Below are positions 5,225-5,247 of a DNA stretch of 5,247 nucleotides, in pieces (position 1 is the stretch's first letter; the number at the start of each line of letters is the position of its first letter). Made by a program: the position numbers and the translations under genes. Where the stretch lies: the NCBI GenBank assembly GCA_026419705.1, contig JANZYY010000399.1, positions 1 through 5,247 on the forward strand. Direction: 5' to 3'. The notes under the pieces are model-generated. The model was not told where the DNA came from. It made no database searches and worked only from the letters and a program-made list of their open reading frames with translations. This DNA is from Fischerella sp. (lineage in GTDB: Bacteria; Cyanobacteriota; Cyanobacteriia; Cyanobacteriales; Nostocaceae).

Positions 5225-5247
5225 TCATACTATACAGTCTAGTATGA
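5225..5247 (-). promoter_or_regulatory. Inverted-repeat operator overlapping the tetR promoter
   Basis: TCATACTA and TAGTATGA are perfect 8-bp inverted arms with a 7-nt spacer TACAGTC. On the minus strand TATAGT (5229-5234; 5 of 6 to TATAAT) sits inside the repeat, 37 bp before the tetR ATG, and would place transcription start near 5222. A dyad across the -10 is the usual arrangement for TetR autorepression. The window ends at the last base of the repeat, so the dyad may be longer and the -35 is not visible. Confidence 0.6.

Overview
The window looks like chromosomal DNA from a filamentous, probably heterocyst-forming cyanobacterium. The basis is five complete HIP1 octamers (GCGATCGC), STRR-type heptamer tracts of the CCCAAT family, a perfect NtcA box (GTA-N8-TAC) upstream of an ammonium transporter gene, and what appears to be the first codons of chlM, a chlorophyll biosynthesis gene. 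Genus cannot be assigned from this evidence.

Layout, left to right. Positions 1-37 (minus) hold the start of a gene I read as chlM; it runs off the window edge. Positions 86-1378 (minus) encode NagA, N-acetylglucosamine-6-phosphate deacetylase, 48 bp upstream of chlM on the same strand, so the two may be co-transcribed. A 310-bp divergent spacer (1379-1688) carries short repeats, a long inverted repeat and a perfect -10 hexamer. Positions 1689-2222 (plus) encode PurE of purine synthesis; a heptamer repeat tract ends 4 bp before its ATG and leaves no room for a Shine-Dalgarno site. A 699-bp spacer (2223-2921) follows and holds the regulatory region of the next gene: the NtcA box with a -10 element, a second possible promoter, and two perfect dyads. 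Positions 2922-4523 (plus) encode an Amt-family ammonium channel with a long basic N-terminus and a signal peptide. A perfect 26-bp palindrome at 4541-4566 lies between it and a convergent TetR-family repressor gene (4583-5191, minus). The TetR gene is preceded by an inverted repeat (5225-5247) that contains its likely -10 box and runs to the window end.

The genes do not form one pathway. NagA feeds amino-sugar carbon and nitrogen into central metabolism, PurE serves purine synthesis, ChlM serves chlorophyll synthesis, and Amt takes up ammonium under probable nitrogen control. The TetR gene most likely controls itself and a gene beyond the right edge. I found no defence system, CRISPR array, transposase or RNA gene, and no clear novel system. 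The most interesting parts are the long structured leader of amt and the repeat tracts that abut or enter nagA and purE.
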